A DNA stretch of 33,844 nt, from NCBI GenBank assembly GCA_002887195.1, contig PJAB01000216.1, positions 1-33,844 of the forward strand, read 5' to 3'. Shown here piece by piece: positions 19,601-27,160 of this stretch. The stretch is from Chrysochromulina parva (Eukaryota > Haptophyta > Prymnesiales > Chrysochromulinaceae). Within the stretch, counting starts at the first letter, position 1; the number at the start of each line of letters is the position of its first letter. A program made the translations under genes and the position numbers. The notes beneath the pieces are model-generated. The model had not been told where the DNA came from. It saw only the letters and a program-made list of their open reading frames with translations, and ran no database searches.

Positions 19601-22600
19601 CAGACCCGCCGCTGGAGCCGCCACTCCCGCCCAAAGCCGCCTTCCTCCAGTTCTGCGGCCATGCGGTGCACACGGAGTGCCTACACAAGCACAAGGCCGC
19701 GCTCGAGCAGAAGCAGCGGTCGGGCACGCACTTTGAAGGCAAGGCCGCCCTCCGTCTCGAGCGTGGCGAGTTCTTGTGCCCGATGTGCAAGCGCCTCTCG
19801 AACGGCGTACTCCCGATATTCAACCTCGAGGCACGCGAGCGCGTGCTCGCGGCGCAGGTCTTCGAGCGCGAGCGATGCTCGTCGCACTTCGCACTCACAG
19901 TGCACGCGAGCGAGCAGGGCGCGCTCGAACCGCAATGGGGAGCTCTGCCCACTCATCCACACACCATGACCAACTCGACTCGACGGCTGCGGCGCTTGCT
20001 GCAGCCAGACATGGCGGCGGAGGATCTGCGCTGCAGCTGGCCCGGCTTCACGATAGGTGAGCTGCTCGCCAAGGATCAAATCGTCCTAGAGGACGCGGAC
20101 GCCTGTCTCGACACACGGGACCAAGTGTGCCACCCATGCAAAAATAGCGACGCCTCCGCCTTCCTCGCCACCCTCGAGGCCGCCGAAGGCAACCTCGCGC
20201 TCGGCCCGAGTACACTGAGCGGCGAAGCGCTTGTCGAGGCGCGCATGTGGGAGGCCGTCTGGTTGCTTCCCAGCGCACCCGAACTGATGACTGCTTGGTG
20301 GCTACGCCAGCTGCTGCTCCACCAGTATGCATGCGCCGGGCAGTCAGCCGTCGCCGCCGCTGCGTTGTCGTCGCCACCCATTCTTGGTGGGATGGTGCTC
20401 GCACCGCCCGGCCCCGTTCCGAACTTGTCTTCCAAAATTCTTGGTGGGATAGTGCTCGCACCGCCCGGCCCCGTTCTTGACTTGTCTTCCAACGGCTCGC
20501 CCGTGCGCGAGTGGCTGCTGCACCAAGCTGCAGTGCACCCATGCTTTGCCGATCAAGTCCTGGCAGTGCTCGAAGCTGAGGAGGTCTTGAGCTTGGATGA
20601 TCTGCGTCTCCTTGCAGGACACCCACACTTTGATTCGTGTGGTCTTCCTGTGCTCACTGTGCTTCAGATCCGCAAAGCTCTTGCCAGCCAGCAGCCGCAG
20701 CAGCCGCCGCAGCAGCCGCCGCAGCCGCCGCCGCCGCCGCCGCAGTCGCAGTCGCAGCAGTCCCCGCTGGCGCTGGCGCCTCAACGGCTGGCGCTGCCGT
20801 GGTATCGCCCACCTGCGCTGCCTACGAGTAACGAGAGGGCGCTGCATATGAGCAACGAGAGAGCGCTGGGCGTGGATGACGACAGTGCTGCGAGTGCGAC
20901 GACGGCGGCGCAGATTGAGAGCGATCTCAGCTGGGGTGAGGCCGACGACTGCCTTGTCGACTGGCTCGAGGCCACCTCTGACAATTACGCTGCGCTCAGA
21001 GCCTCGGCCCTTACGCGTAGCCAAGGCGCCGTAAGCCTCCATGAGGCAGCTGCGGCGGCGCAGGCGGCGTGGGGATGGCAGCTGCGCCCCACGCCCCCAC
21101 GCCTTGGTGCCATCGCTGCATTCGCGCTGGGAGTGCACCACACACGTACAGGGGTGGCGGTCGGTGCACCGTGGCCCGTCGACGAGCACGATGGTTACAG
21201 GGAGCTCCTCGGCGCGCTCAGCTACACGATCCTCTCTCGGGTCGCACTGGCTGCTTTGGTTGCCACGGAGGAACAGGACGGAAGCGCGATGGCCGCTGCG
21301 GCGACCAGTAACGCCAGCGCCAGCGCCAGCGCCAGCGGCCGTGGCGGCGACGGGGTGGCTGGATGCGAGGCATGCGAAGCTGGCGGCGGGAGCCACGTGT
21401 CAACGAGTAGCCTGCGTGTCACCGCCTCGCAGGTGGCACTCGAGTCAGAACTCAGAGCTTCGGCTCCTATGCGCGCCATGGTGCACGCCTGCCGCCTCTC
21501 CCAGCTTCACGGGCTCCATGCATCCAAGGACACTGGCAAGATTGCGTGCGATCCGCGAAGGCGAGCCGCCAGATGGCCAACGACGGAGGGTCAGTGCTCA
21601 CCAGCCCGGGAGCTGCTTCGTCACGGCATGCCTGTCAAGGAGGCGACAGCCGCGGCGGTGGCGGCGGCGAAGGCCGAGGCAGAGATGGCGCAAACGGTGG
21701 GGGCGCAGGCGATGGCGGAGGTCGAAGCGGAGGTCGCAGCGCGCGCAGAGGCCCTCCGCAACCAACAGGGCGCGCTAAGTGCAGCCGTCGAGGCGGCCAA
21801 GGCCAAGTTGGCTGCTGCCATCGAGGCTGGCGTTGAAGCAAGACAGTTCAGATGTGGCACAGAGCTTTGTTTGGGCGCACTCTCTGCGTACGCGCTGCCG
21901 CGCTCAGGCCCGTACGCTCTGCCTCTGCTTCATCAGAACCTCTTCGAGGCCATCCTTCCCGCGCTGCTTGAGGCGCACGCATTGAGCGAGGTCTGGTGTG
22001 TGCTCCGGCTCGGCGCGCTCGCCGTGATGGTCCAGGCTCTATACATCTCGGCGATGCAGTCGGCGACCCTGGCGACTGGCACGGCCGAGGGGGCGGAGCA
22101 GGCCGCGGCCGACGCGGCCGACCTGACGCGCAAGCACTCACTCGACATTGAGGTGGCATGCGCCGTGTCGGGCTCCGATTGGGATCGCGCCGAGGCTAGA
22201 TCGCTGCGCGCGCTCTGCGCAGCTGTGAAGATTGATCTTGGCAGTGTGAAGATTGATCTTGGCAGCCCATCCGGAGGTCACGTGAGCGACTCCGCCATCC
22301 TCTACGCCCGCATCCAAGCAGCCCTTGGCTCTTACTACTGCCAAGCGCGCGCCATCTGCGCGCTGCTCGGTGCGGAGATGCCGCCGTCACGGCCGATTCC
22401 ATACGGGGGTGGGCGCCAATGCACCGCGGCACTGGCGGTGCTCGGAGCTCCGTCGCCGCTCGATGTACTCGAGTCTCCACGCCTCACGTCGCTCGCTGCC
22501 AGCTGGGTCTCCGCTGTGTCGCGCTGCGCAATCGAGGGTGGCGGGCGAACGTCCCTCCAGCGCGTGCTGCCTCGTTGGCATCCCTCCGCCCGCGCCCTGT

Positions 22601-23043
22601 TCCCGCTGCCGGATCGATTCACCGACCTGTACCAATCCCTCAATGGGTGTGTCTGCCCTCAGACGGGCCAGCCGCGAGAGGATCTCGCGCTCTGCCTGCT
22701 ATGCGGCGCAGTGCTCTGCGCGGGCACGGGCTGCTGCAAGCGCCACGGTCAGGGCGCTCTCACTCGTCACGTGAGCGAGTGCGGTGCGCACGTTGGCATT
22801 TTCTTCCTTCTTCACCGATGCGCCACCGTGCTGCTCCGCGGGCCGCACGCGGCGTATGGCCTCTCGCCGTACGTGGACGAGTACGGCGAGGAGGATCCGG
22901 GGCTGCGCCGTGGCCGACCGCTCCTTCTCGATCAGACTCGGCTCGCGCAGCTGCACCGGATTTGGGCCTCGCATTCGATCGCGGGGGAGGTTGTGCGCGA
23001 GCGCAGCATGAGAGACCGCGCCGTGCGCGAGGGGTTCTACTGA
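13609..23043 (+). CDS. UBR1: UBR1/UBR2/PRT6-type N-degron E3 ubiquitin ligase
   Basis: A giant single-exon gene of up to 3144 residues. The family recognises destabilising N-terminal residues and ubiquitinates the protein for proteasomal degradation. Domains in order: UBR box at about 106-178, with its Cys/His ligands and the conserved CDCGDLEAWK, for basic N-termini; ClpS-like N-domain at about 433-510, with LYNDDVHTVTQVESSL, for bulky hydrophobic N-termini; RING-H2-type finger at about 1961-2060 (C1961, C1964, C2017, H2019, H2021, C2024, C2057, C2060); and the C-terminal UBR autoinhibitory region from about 3005 to the end, with a Cys/His cluster starting at C3029 (CLLCGAVLCAG) and ending YGLSPYVDEYGEED...GREGFY-like. 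The protein is much longer than UBR1 or PRT6 (about 1750-2000 residues); the extra length is low-complexity insertions and tandem repeats. Met16 at 13654 (MQLGDAAGG) may be the true start. The gene symbol marks the family, not strict orthology. Confidence 0.92.
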   Translation: MRRVVLVGSTDGERTMQLGDAAGGLVRSAIRELRHADTQQARRAVLDQLLRRAESGGMCAESLLNCVLVLHRLPADVTSVQDGQIDLAAVVRDEFTELSALPTSACGYIFKNGDIAWCCRTCQTDDTCVLCEACFSTSDHEGHEVLFHRTRAGGCCDCGDLEAWKLEGCCPKHRGSCDDTCELPPTLAEAAKLVVDVVVQLACEVAVTAELSFATLAADDDDDTTAYSASASDDPIGRLATSLATPELVQHLHAPAAEAAEAAIKDDAAIEELLPEAMERALEELFHTSVAFDARSLQNGALPRELLQPGTLAPSELNAISKSVRQELTVGVQQALRQWPRDRAFKLAANQIAPCEALAIFHSQLHAVAVARIVASAAYNRSARARNLAKLADRRAEARAVAREGRASNVCGVPTTSASSSSMPAKGSMDAGEWFVRLYNDDVHTVTQVESSLQRWPLGLSRELARRVTANVDGTGSAIVFLGAQRAAMRACRALRSAGLLASLTPLAHLLVEVLTTKSIIWLRKQAGAFAPLSRVVAAELGRRRFEPRALVSPDGTLRDRTLPESPQAEADVRPARGRPRACWMGGLTPEQRALLVRAEAALEEEATALRAEERAEAQAEERAEAQAGELPLGVCVEETEADDDVANAMEPAEFATAHAAHATDLHRCQLRIDAIMAEMAALPDDELLDDVQRKLRMAQLMAREIGVNEIGAKCDASELQAEGVAAASGAAEASDMLPVDTEQTAIGRLLRADSLLPRPLHSRLHPLYLACMPDARFKRVLGTAFAQLYLSLAVQYAGGVGTRDASPFGFSVQLFTTPSLVAALLPRLLLSRILLALDYCLHHAAIEPPPDPHGAENGMTFELARQRAAWPERLDDGVACDELGVIGCEATALVYRRYDFMLRDFEYCLNIEGVASRHARSSRLLRRWMGVLTYVQLADPQVRELHTHVELEHRAWLQAFHLHLSLSGAFGAVLKPLTDLLPPLDLAGAAAAQAIAVTPANVLPPPSLLSPEAWQAARRDAAAIGDAALCALCRWLSRSDLLLTRTEVTLPAALGGGTAIFFALGVHEALSFHIPLHRFLAATVREAAFLDTSAAGALLSAPLHAFWAAKDAATVVLRRHLDAYLGDGPMVVECEGPLRLHSTYTRMLWWLLEYPARVLVLAAQVVAGMWRRNGAIMLHQVTNYATTPLCLRLRDMDLLLIQTCLGWLLAPEAAAAEAAKTAADALAAETEAAVVAAAREASCAGQDENLWMEDTRIPEDDEHEAPSPARERFYVVYSGRAIGVVTETSASTRFYDGSDAPLFEEYNTLEAAQKAWADHVPAPPADVAQAQAPAHKAQPALSRAAAVASRLLVTLALKMGIASWPLEACGTLSTPFGPLSEVQKAFDWTQDGAIEATLDTEKRLSLSEELLVILIHLTTEMPRPAGAAGVAAELRREMIHRLAAQQPCTRSELCECLDACSHPKLVRASVEGRGHLEVVLASVAQRVPPPSSAPALGAPSRAPRLVLRPEVAAELDPEFYHASAVQLKAIAERRAAATTAKPGANLPTPPPPMPVVGPPPQAHPFFAGVRTALLFAPPAVAMVRSALARSLLISMAGPAASNEAAVRAAAASASLGAIVRAAALHTAARHTAARHTAGCKVEPLWLPDRWGLEDLEAREKMKTARFDWAKDSLEAAHQQGSERLLARALHLLTLMVHEATRQAVHEQVGCEVAMEQGAADATSSAEARDKMADDEASATFFHLLCERVETEGTVVAEVTEGAERGHYPLERTPQMCNVLELVRALSLALESGPLRAGCEWVLSTALSTSPECRACLERLESVESDERAVRGVVATPPDALGGTNAASRLERKKKAQQRLMEQMRQQSAKFSQFLEGDAEASGPGGGGSGGGGGPGSADGPSVAPAVAAADTEGSDASSAGGRPPAYGRFPAKLPSPSSQLEQAEVKEVLCGAPWPALPTCIICHTEDANPIGYICCTQPSNVLTDASCLPPPPVTSSDPPLEPPLPPKAAFLQFCGHAVHTECLHKHKAALEQKQRSGTHFEGKAALRLERGEFLCPMCKRLSNGVLPIFNLEARERVLAAQVFERERCSSHFALTVHASEQGALEPQWGALPTHPHTMTNSTRRLRRLLQPDMAAEDLRCSWPGFTIGELLAKDQIVLEDADACLDTRDQVCHPCKNSDASAFLATLEAAEGNLALGPSTLSGEALVEARMWEAVWLLPSAPELMTAWWLRQLLLHQYACAGQSAVAAAALSSPPILGGMVLAPPGPVPNLSSKILGGIVLAPPGPVLDLSSNGSPVREWLLHQAAVHPCFADQVLAVLEAEEVLSLDDLRLLAGHPHFDSCGLPVLTVLQIRKALASQQPQQPPQQPPQPPPPPPQSQSQQSPLALAPQRLALPWYRPPALPTSNERALHMSNERALGVDDDSAASATTAAQIESDLSWGEADDCLVDWLEATSDNYAALRASALTRSQGAVSLHEAAAAAQAAWGWQLRPTPPRLGAIAAFALGVHHTRTGVAVGAPWPVDEHDGYRELLGALSYTILSRVALAALVATEEQDGSAMAAAATSNASASASASGRGGDGVAGCEACEAGGGSHVSTSSLRVTASQVALESELRASAPMRAMVHACRLSQLHGLHASKDTGKIACDPRRRAARWPTTEGQCSPARELLRHGMPVKEATAAAVAAAKAEAEMAQTVGAQAMAEVEAEVAARAEALRNQQGALSAAVEAAKAKLAAAIEAGVEARQFRCGTELCLGALSAYALPRSGPYALPLLHQNLFEAILPALLEAHALSEVWCVLRLGALAVMVQALYISAMQSATLATGTAEGAEQAAADAADLTRKHSLDIEVACAVSGSDWDRAEARSLRALCAAVKIDLGSVKIDLGSPSGGHVSDSAILYARIQAALGSYYCQARAICALLGAEMPPSRPIPYGGGRQCTAALAVLGAPSPLDVLESPRLTSLAASWVSAVSRCAIEGGGRTSLQRVLPRWHPSARALFPLPDRFTDLYQSLNGCVCPQTGQPREDLALCLLCGAVLCAGTGCCKRHGQGALTRHVSECGAHVGIFFLLHRCATVLLRGPHAAYGLSPYVDEYGEEDPGLRRGRPLLLDQTRLAQLHRIWASHSIAGEVVRERSMRDRAVREGFY
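15442..15489 (+). repeat. 24-bp in-frame tandem duplication in the UBR gene
   Basis: Two perfect 24-bp copies (15442-15465 and 15466-15489) encoding a repeated EERAEAQA unit, within an acidic helical insertion after the ClpS-like domain. Confidence 0.9.
18484..18528 (+). repeat. 15-bp in-frame tandem repeat in the UBR gene
   Basis: Three 15-bp units (cacacagcggcccgg and variants) encoding HTAAR, HTAAR and HTAGC. They sit in a linker upstream of the RING finger. Confidence 0.85.
20380..20493 (+). repeat. 57-bp in-frame tandem duplication in the UBR gene
   Basis: Two 57-bp units (20380-20436, 20437-20493) start attcttggtgggat and encode a 19-residue motif with ILGGxVLAPPGPVxxLSS. The copies differ at a few bases, so the duplication is older than the 24-bp and 21-bp ones. 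Confidence 0.9.
20691..20760 (+). repeat. CAG/CCG-rich Gln-Pro tract in the UBR gene
   Basis: A run of cag, ccg and tcg codons encoding QQPQQPPQQPP, then PPPPPP and QSQSQQ. It is a length-variable candidate within a disordered linker between the RING finger and the C-terminal region. Confidence 0.85.
22224..22265 (+). repeat. 21-bp perfect in-frame duplication in the UBR gene
   Basis: Two identical 21-bp copies (22224-22244, 22245-22265) encode VKIDLGS twice. Perfect identity suggests a very recent duplication. Confidence 0.92.
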
Positions 23044-23968
23044 GCTAAGGATGGGGGCGAGAGTCCGATGTGCTGCTCGGCGGCGAGGGAGTGAACCGGC
23101 CCGCGGCTTGAGTGCGTTGCACGAAGATGTAGTACGGAGGAGGACTCCCTCGGTCGCGACGGGGAGAAACGAGAAAGAGGGGCGGCGAAGAGGCGAAGCG
23201 CAAGCGCGATCCAAGTTGAGATCCAAGTGGCAAGTCAACGCCAGGTTTGCCGCGCGAAACCGCGACCGGATTACTTCCCCCCTCTACATCGAAGATGACG
23301 TGTTTCTTCATCGCCTAGATCTCTCCAAAACCAACGGGCGACCAAAAGTGCAAAAGACGGGCACCTCCCGCCACCTACCCGCCACCCGACACACACACAG
23401 GCCGCGGGCGCCGGCGGGTACCGGGGGACACGCGCGCGGTCTTGTTTCGAGGGTCTTAGTGATGTAGGGACACTGGCAGTGGCGAAACACCAAACTGGCA
23501 ATACACTCGGACACTCGTGGGGACGTGGGCGGCGTCGCGCAGATGCTTTGCTTCCCAATGATGGCGTTAAGATGGCGTCAAAAGACTTGTAACGGCGCCA
23601 CCACTGGCACCGGGATCTAAATGTATGCCCTGTGAAGAAGAGACACTCACACTGTCACTGTGTGTGCGCTGGTTCACGCTGAGTTAGCGCGCTGGGAGTG
23701 AGCGAGTCGGAGAGCTGAGACCGTGCGAGCTCGGAGCTGCGACCTCACTCTAGCGAAATTGAGTAGGCCCACGAGCGAGCGAGTACTCAGTACTTGTGTT
23801 GATCGAGGTGCGCGGAGCCGCCCTTGGCGCGGGGGAACCGCGACGAAACTTCGAGTCGTGTGAAGAATGTTTCGTCGCGTGGCGTGTCCACCAGGGCAAG
23901 GGCTCCCAGCCCCTTGACCAGGGGCTTATTACACCGCGCCTTCACTTCGCCGTCGCCGTGGTCGGCCC
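23044..23968. other. Intergenic, no gene supported
   Basis: Between the UBR stop and the SPT20-like start. Several open frames exist on both strands, but none has a recognisable motif, membrane span or plausible splice partner. It likely contains the 3' end of the UBR transcript and the promoter of the next gene. Short A-rich stretches near 23320-23360 break the GC-rich background. Confidence 0.5.
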
Positions 23969-26218
23969 ATGTCCGCGCCGCCGCCGCTCAAGTTCAAGCT
24001 GCATAAGGCCGACCGGCCGCGCAAGCGGCTGCGGCCTGAGGTGGTCGAGGTTGCGCCGGCGGCGCCCGGTAGTGCCTCGGCGCAGGACGCGGAGTGGGAT
24101 GAACAGGACCAGGGCAACGAGAAGTTGAATAAAGTGGTGCAGGACATCGAGGAGCACCTGCTCAAGCTATTTAGGCAGGAGCGCGCCCCGGTCATTCGGC
24201 AGGAGCGCACCGCAGCCTTCCGCGTGGTGCTGCTGCGCGACTACTTTGTCATCGAAGGGCTCGGGCTGGCGCTGCCGTACTCGGCGGACAACCAGCGATT
24301 CCTGCAGCGCCTCGAGGCGGGCCGGCTGCCGTGGGACCAGCTGCGCGCCATCCCGGAGCTCAGCAAGCAGTGCGAAGGCCACTACGTAAACGGTGCGCTG
24401 CGCGTGGTCGTCGAGGACCGCCGGATGCCCGAGCACGGTGCGGAGGTGCGCTTTGGCGCGCACGAGCGCACACTTTGTGTTGCGATGGACGACGAGGCAT
24501 TCCTCATGGATCTCAAGGACATGGAAATGGATGCGCTACTCGAGGGGCGCGACTGTTCACGCGAATTCAAGCTGCAGCTTGAGGCCCTTCTCCTCGGCGT
24601 GCTCTCACCAGCGCCGTGTTTGCACCCGTCGCTAGCAGTTGGGCTCGTGTGCAACAAGCTCCAGTATGACCGACTCAAGCTCTCGCACGCCTCGCTGCGC
24701 AGCCTGAGTGCCGAGTACGTGCCGCTGCCCGTGCAAAAGGCACGTTTTGGCCCCGCCTCCTATGGCCTGTGGACGGGCTCGCAGGTGATGCAAGGGGGCG
24801 GCACGGCAGGTGCGTACGGCTCGGCACACGGTGGACCGCTCGGGGCTGCGTCGCCCGCGGGCGGTGGCGGCTCGTACATCGTCGATGTGGGCGGCAAGCG
24901 CATCCGCAAGCCCAAAATTCCCGGCGCGCTCCCGTCGGGAGTGTCGCAGCTCAAGCGTGACGAAGAAGAACAGCGCCTCGCGCTCGGGGCCGGGGGTGGC
25001 GCGCAGCATGTGGCTGCCAATGCACCCGGCGGAGGCCGCGGCAACGGCGGCGGCAAGGGCGGCAGGGGCAGCGGCGCCGAGGGCAGCAGAGGCGGCGGCG
25101 GCGGACCGCCGCCGGCCGAGGGCAGCGGACTGGCCGATGGCGAAGGGGGTGGCGGCCAGCTCGACAATTCAGGCCAGGCCCGACCAAGCCCCCAGCAGAC
25201 GTTTCACTTACTCAAGAGACTCGCGGAGCACTCGCAGCAGATGCAAGCCAAGCTGCAGTACGAGCTGCCGCGCGGCGCGGCGGTATTCAACAAGCTGGCA
25301 GACGAAGTGTTGCGCCGTCAGCCTATGCTGCGTCCGAACGCGCTGCCGTTGCCCAGTGCTTCGCTCATGCCGGAAGATCTATTGCCACGCCATCCGCTGC
25401 CGCTGCCAGAGGATCAACTGCCACACACGCTCGCTGTGGACGTCGAGAAGGGTCTGCAGCCACGCGGCGGCAGCGGCGGCGCCGGCAGCGGGAATGGGAG
25501 TGGCGGCAGCGGCTCCGTGTCACACGAGCTGCGTCTCGGTCCATCGGACGTTACTGGCCGCTATCAGCTACGATTGACGATTGTCGAGCAGCCGGCGGGG
25601 CCGGAGACGGAGTGCTCGCCAGATGAGCCGGCACCTACAGCCTTCACCTTCCACGCACACGATGCCTCATTTGCGCACTCGCTCATGGCGCAGTGGAAGC
25701 GGGTGCATACACAAGAACAAGCGTCACAGCGCGCGCGTGAACGGAAAGCGTCACAGCTGCACCACCAGCAGCAGGCCGCATGCACCGCGAGCGGCGCGCC
25801 GCCGGCGCAGCAGCGGAGCAGCTCCACCGCCGCCTACGCCGCCGCCGTCGCCGCCTCCGCCGCGGCCGCCTCTGCCGCCGGAGGTGGAGGCAGTGGCGTG
25901 TCCCGCGCGCCGCCCGCAGGTGCGCAAGGTGCACTGCCGCAGCCCAGGCTGCAGCCAAGCGCGCCGCCGCCGTTGCAGCAGCAGCCACTACCACCCACGA
26001 CGCAGTTGCAGCGCAACGGCAGCGGTGGGGCTGGCGCGCTGCTACCGCGACCCATCGACAGACCCGATAGCTTCGGCGCCCTCATGCCTGACATGGACGA
26101 TTTCCCCTCACCCGGTGGCGGCCTCGCGTCGCCCATGGGCCTCAATCACGCCTCGTCCGGGGTCGTCGGTGGGCACCTGCCCCTCGCCCGCGGCCGCTCG
26201 CCGCTCAATCAGCAGTGA
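23969..26218 (+). CDS. SPT20: SPT20-like subunit of the SAGA coactivator complex
   Basis: A 749-residue single-exon protein whose N-terminal 250 residues match the Spt20 domain plan. This domain anchors the core module of SAGA, a nuclear histone-acetylation and TBP-delivery complex. Matching blocks are LPYSADNQRFLQRLEAGRLP (102-121), GHYVNGALRVVVEDRR (137-152, the family's conserved 'small-residue then V.V.D.R' strand), TLCVAMDDEAFLMDL (168-182) and LSPAPCLHPSLAVG...CNKLQYDRLKL (212-238), as in animal and fungal Spt20. The remainder is disordered: Gly-rich 270-410, Gly/Ser-rich 490-525, a basic Gln-rich stretch near 590-610, an Ala run near 625-650, Pro/Gln-rich after 655. TGRYQLRLTIVEQ...FTFHAHDASFAHSLMAQW (about 528-590) looks like a second small folded part of unknown identity. 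The start MSAPPPLKFKLHK is the first Met. Confidence 0.75.
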   Translation: MSAPPPLKFKLHKADRPRKRLRPEVVEVAPAAPGSASAQDAEWDEQDQGNEKLNKVVQDIEEHLLKLFRQERAPVIRQERTAAFRVVLLRDYFVIEGLGLALPYSADNQRFLQRLEAGRLPWDQLRAIPELSKQCEGHYVNGALRVVVEDRRMPEHGAEVRFGAHERTLCVAMDDEAFLMDLKDMEMDALLEGRDCSREFKLQLEALLLGVLSPAPCLHPSLAVGLVCNKLQYDRLKLSHASLRSLSAEYVPLPVQKARFGPASYGLWTGSQVMQGGGTAGAYGSAHGGPLGAASPAGGGGSYIVDVGGKRIRKPKIPGALPSGVSQLKRDEEEQRLALGAGGGAQHVAANAPGGGRGNGGGKGGRGSGAEGSRGGGGGPPPAEGSGLADGEGGGGQLDNSGQARPSPQQTFHLLKRLAEHSQQMQAKLQYELPRGAAVFNKLADEVLRRQPMLRPNALPLPSASLMPEDLLPRHPLPLPEDQLPHTLAVDVEKGLQPRGGSGGAGSGNGSGGSGSVSHELRLGPSDVTGRYQLRLTIVEQPAGPETECSPDEPAPTAFTFHAHDASFAHSLMAQWKRVHTQEQASQRARERKASQLHHQQQAACTASGAPPAQQRSSSTAAYAAAVAASAAAASAAGGGGSGVSRAPPAGAQGALPQPRLQPSAPPPLQQQPLPPTTQLQRNGSGGAGALLPRPIDRPDSFGALMPDMDDFPSPGGGLASPMGLNHASSGVVGGHLPLARGRSPLNQQ

Positions 26219-27160
26219 AGCAGCGTTCTTGGGGGCTCCGTTATTAACCGACGTGCAAGCAAGAAGGACAAGAACGAGGACTGCGTGTTTGAAGATCGAT
26301 GACCCGCAAACCGGCAAACGGCCCTCGGACGCGGAGCCTCCCCGACGCCTATGCACTCGTAGTAGGTCACAGGCGGTGAGTCGGTGAGTGTGTCGCCTAA
26401 GTACGACCGGTACTTGAGTAATTGGATCGTTTACCTTCCCTTCCAGCCCCGCGGCGCGTGTCGTCCGACTTCGTCTCACCCGACCGACCGCCGTTTGACC
26501 GCCGTGGCTCTGCCCCTCTGCGCCCCGACGCGCGCGCCCCCCCCGCGCCCCCGGCCCCCGGGGTAAGCCCCGGGGGCCCTAAGGGGGCCCGGGGGCGTGG
26601 CGCTGGCGGGGGTGACCGGCCCCACGCGGCCGCAGGCGGCGGCCGCGAGGATCGACCGCGAGGACAACCGGCGTGCTGACGGCGTGCGCGTGCCTCAGTC
26701 GCTCCCATCCCGGATTACTACATACTTCGTCCGCTGGACCGAATAACGCCGGATTCCGTTTTCCGTCTCGTGAACCGAGAACCGAACACAGAACTCAGAA
26801 GTCCACCGCGTCCTGACGAGTGACGACCTGAGCGCTGAGCGGTCTCCGCGCGTCCCCCGGTCGGGTTGATCACGCCCAGATGGGTTCACCGTCCAAGACC
26901 GTCCTCTAATAGTAATACGTCCGCCGAACCAACCATGAACCACAACCCCCGGGCCGTACTAACGGCGGGGACGCTCGCGCGCCTTGGCCTTCACTCTTTT
27001 GCGCTCTACCGTACCGCGGCTTTGATTATTACGTTATACCCGGCGTTTCAAGAGGTATACCGGTCGTCGCCCGCGACGACGCGAAATCGAACGAAAGACC
27101 CGAACAGATGAACCGACGGAGGTAAACGGATAAAAAAAAAAAAAATAATGCGCAACGGTA
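26219..27160. other. Intergenic, hairpin and A-tract, no gene supported
   Basis: Contains the 3' flank of the SPT20-like gene, an extremely C/G-rich patch (26525-26640) with a perfect hairpin, a mixed CpG-rich stretch to about 27110, and a 14-A run at 27133-27146 next to AT-rich sequence. Open frames on both strands have no family features. The A-run beside a CpG-rich unit could be the tail of an old retroposed element, but no reverse transcriptase remnant is visible. Confidence 0.45.
26553..26578. repeat. Perfect 11-bp GC-only inverted repeat
   Basis: Arms ggcccccgggg (26553-26563) and ccccgggggcc (26568-26578) are exact reverse complements around the loop taag. Further runs of C and G flank it. 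It would form a very stable hairpin. Function unknown. Confidence 0.9.

Noticed and set aside
20691..20760. Regular short repeats considered as a CRISPR-like array
   Set aside because: They are in-frame Gln/Pro codon repeats without spacers, inside a conserved eukaryotic gene.
20344..21396. 350-codon minus-strand frame with Arg/Leu repeats
   Set aside because: Antisense to the Gln/Pro tract and neighbouring parts of the UBR ligase; no own features.
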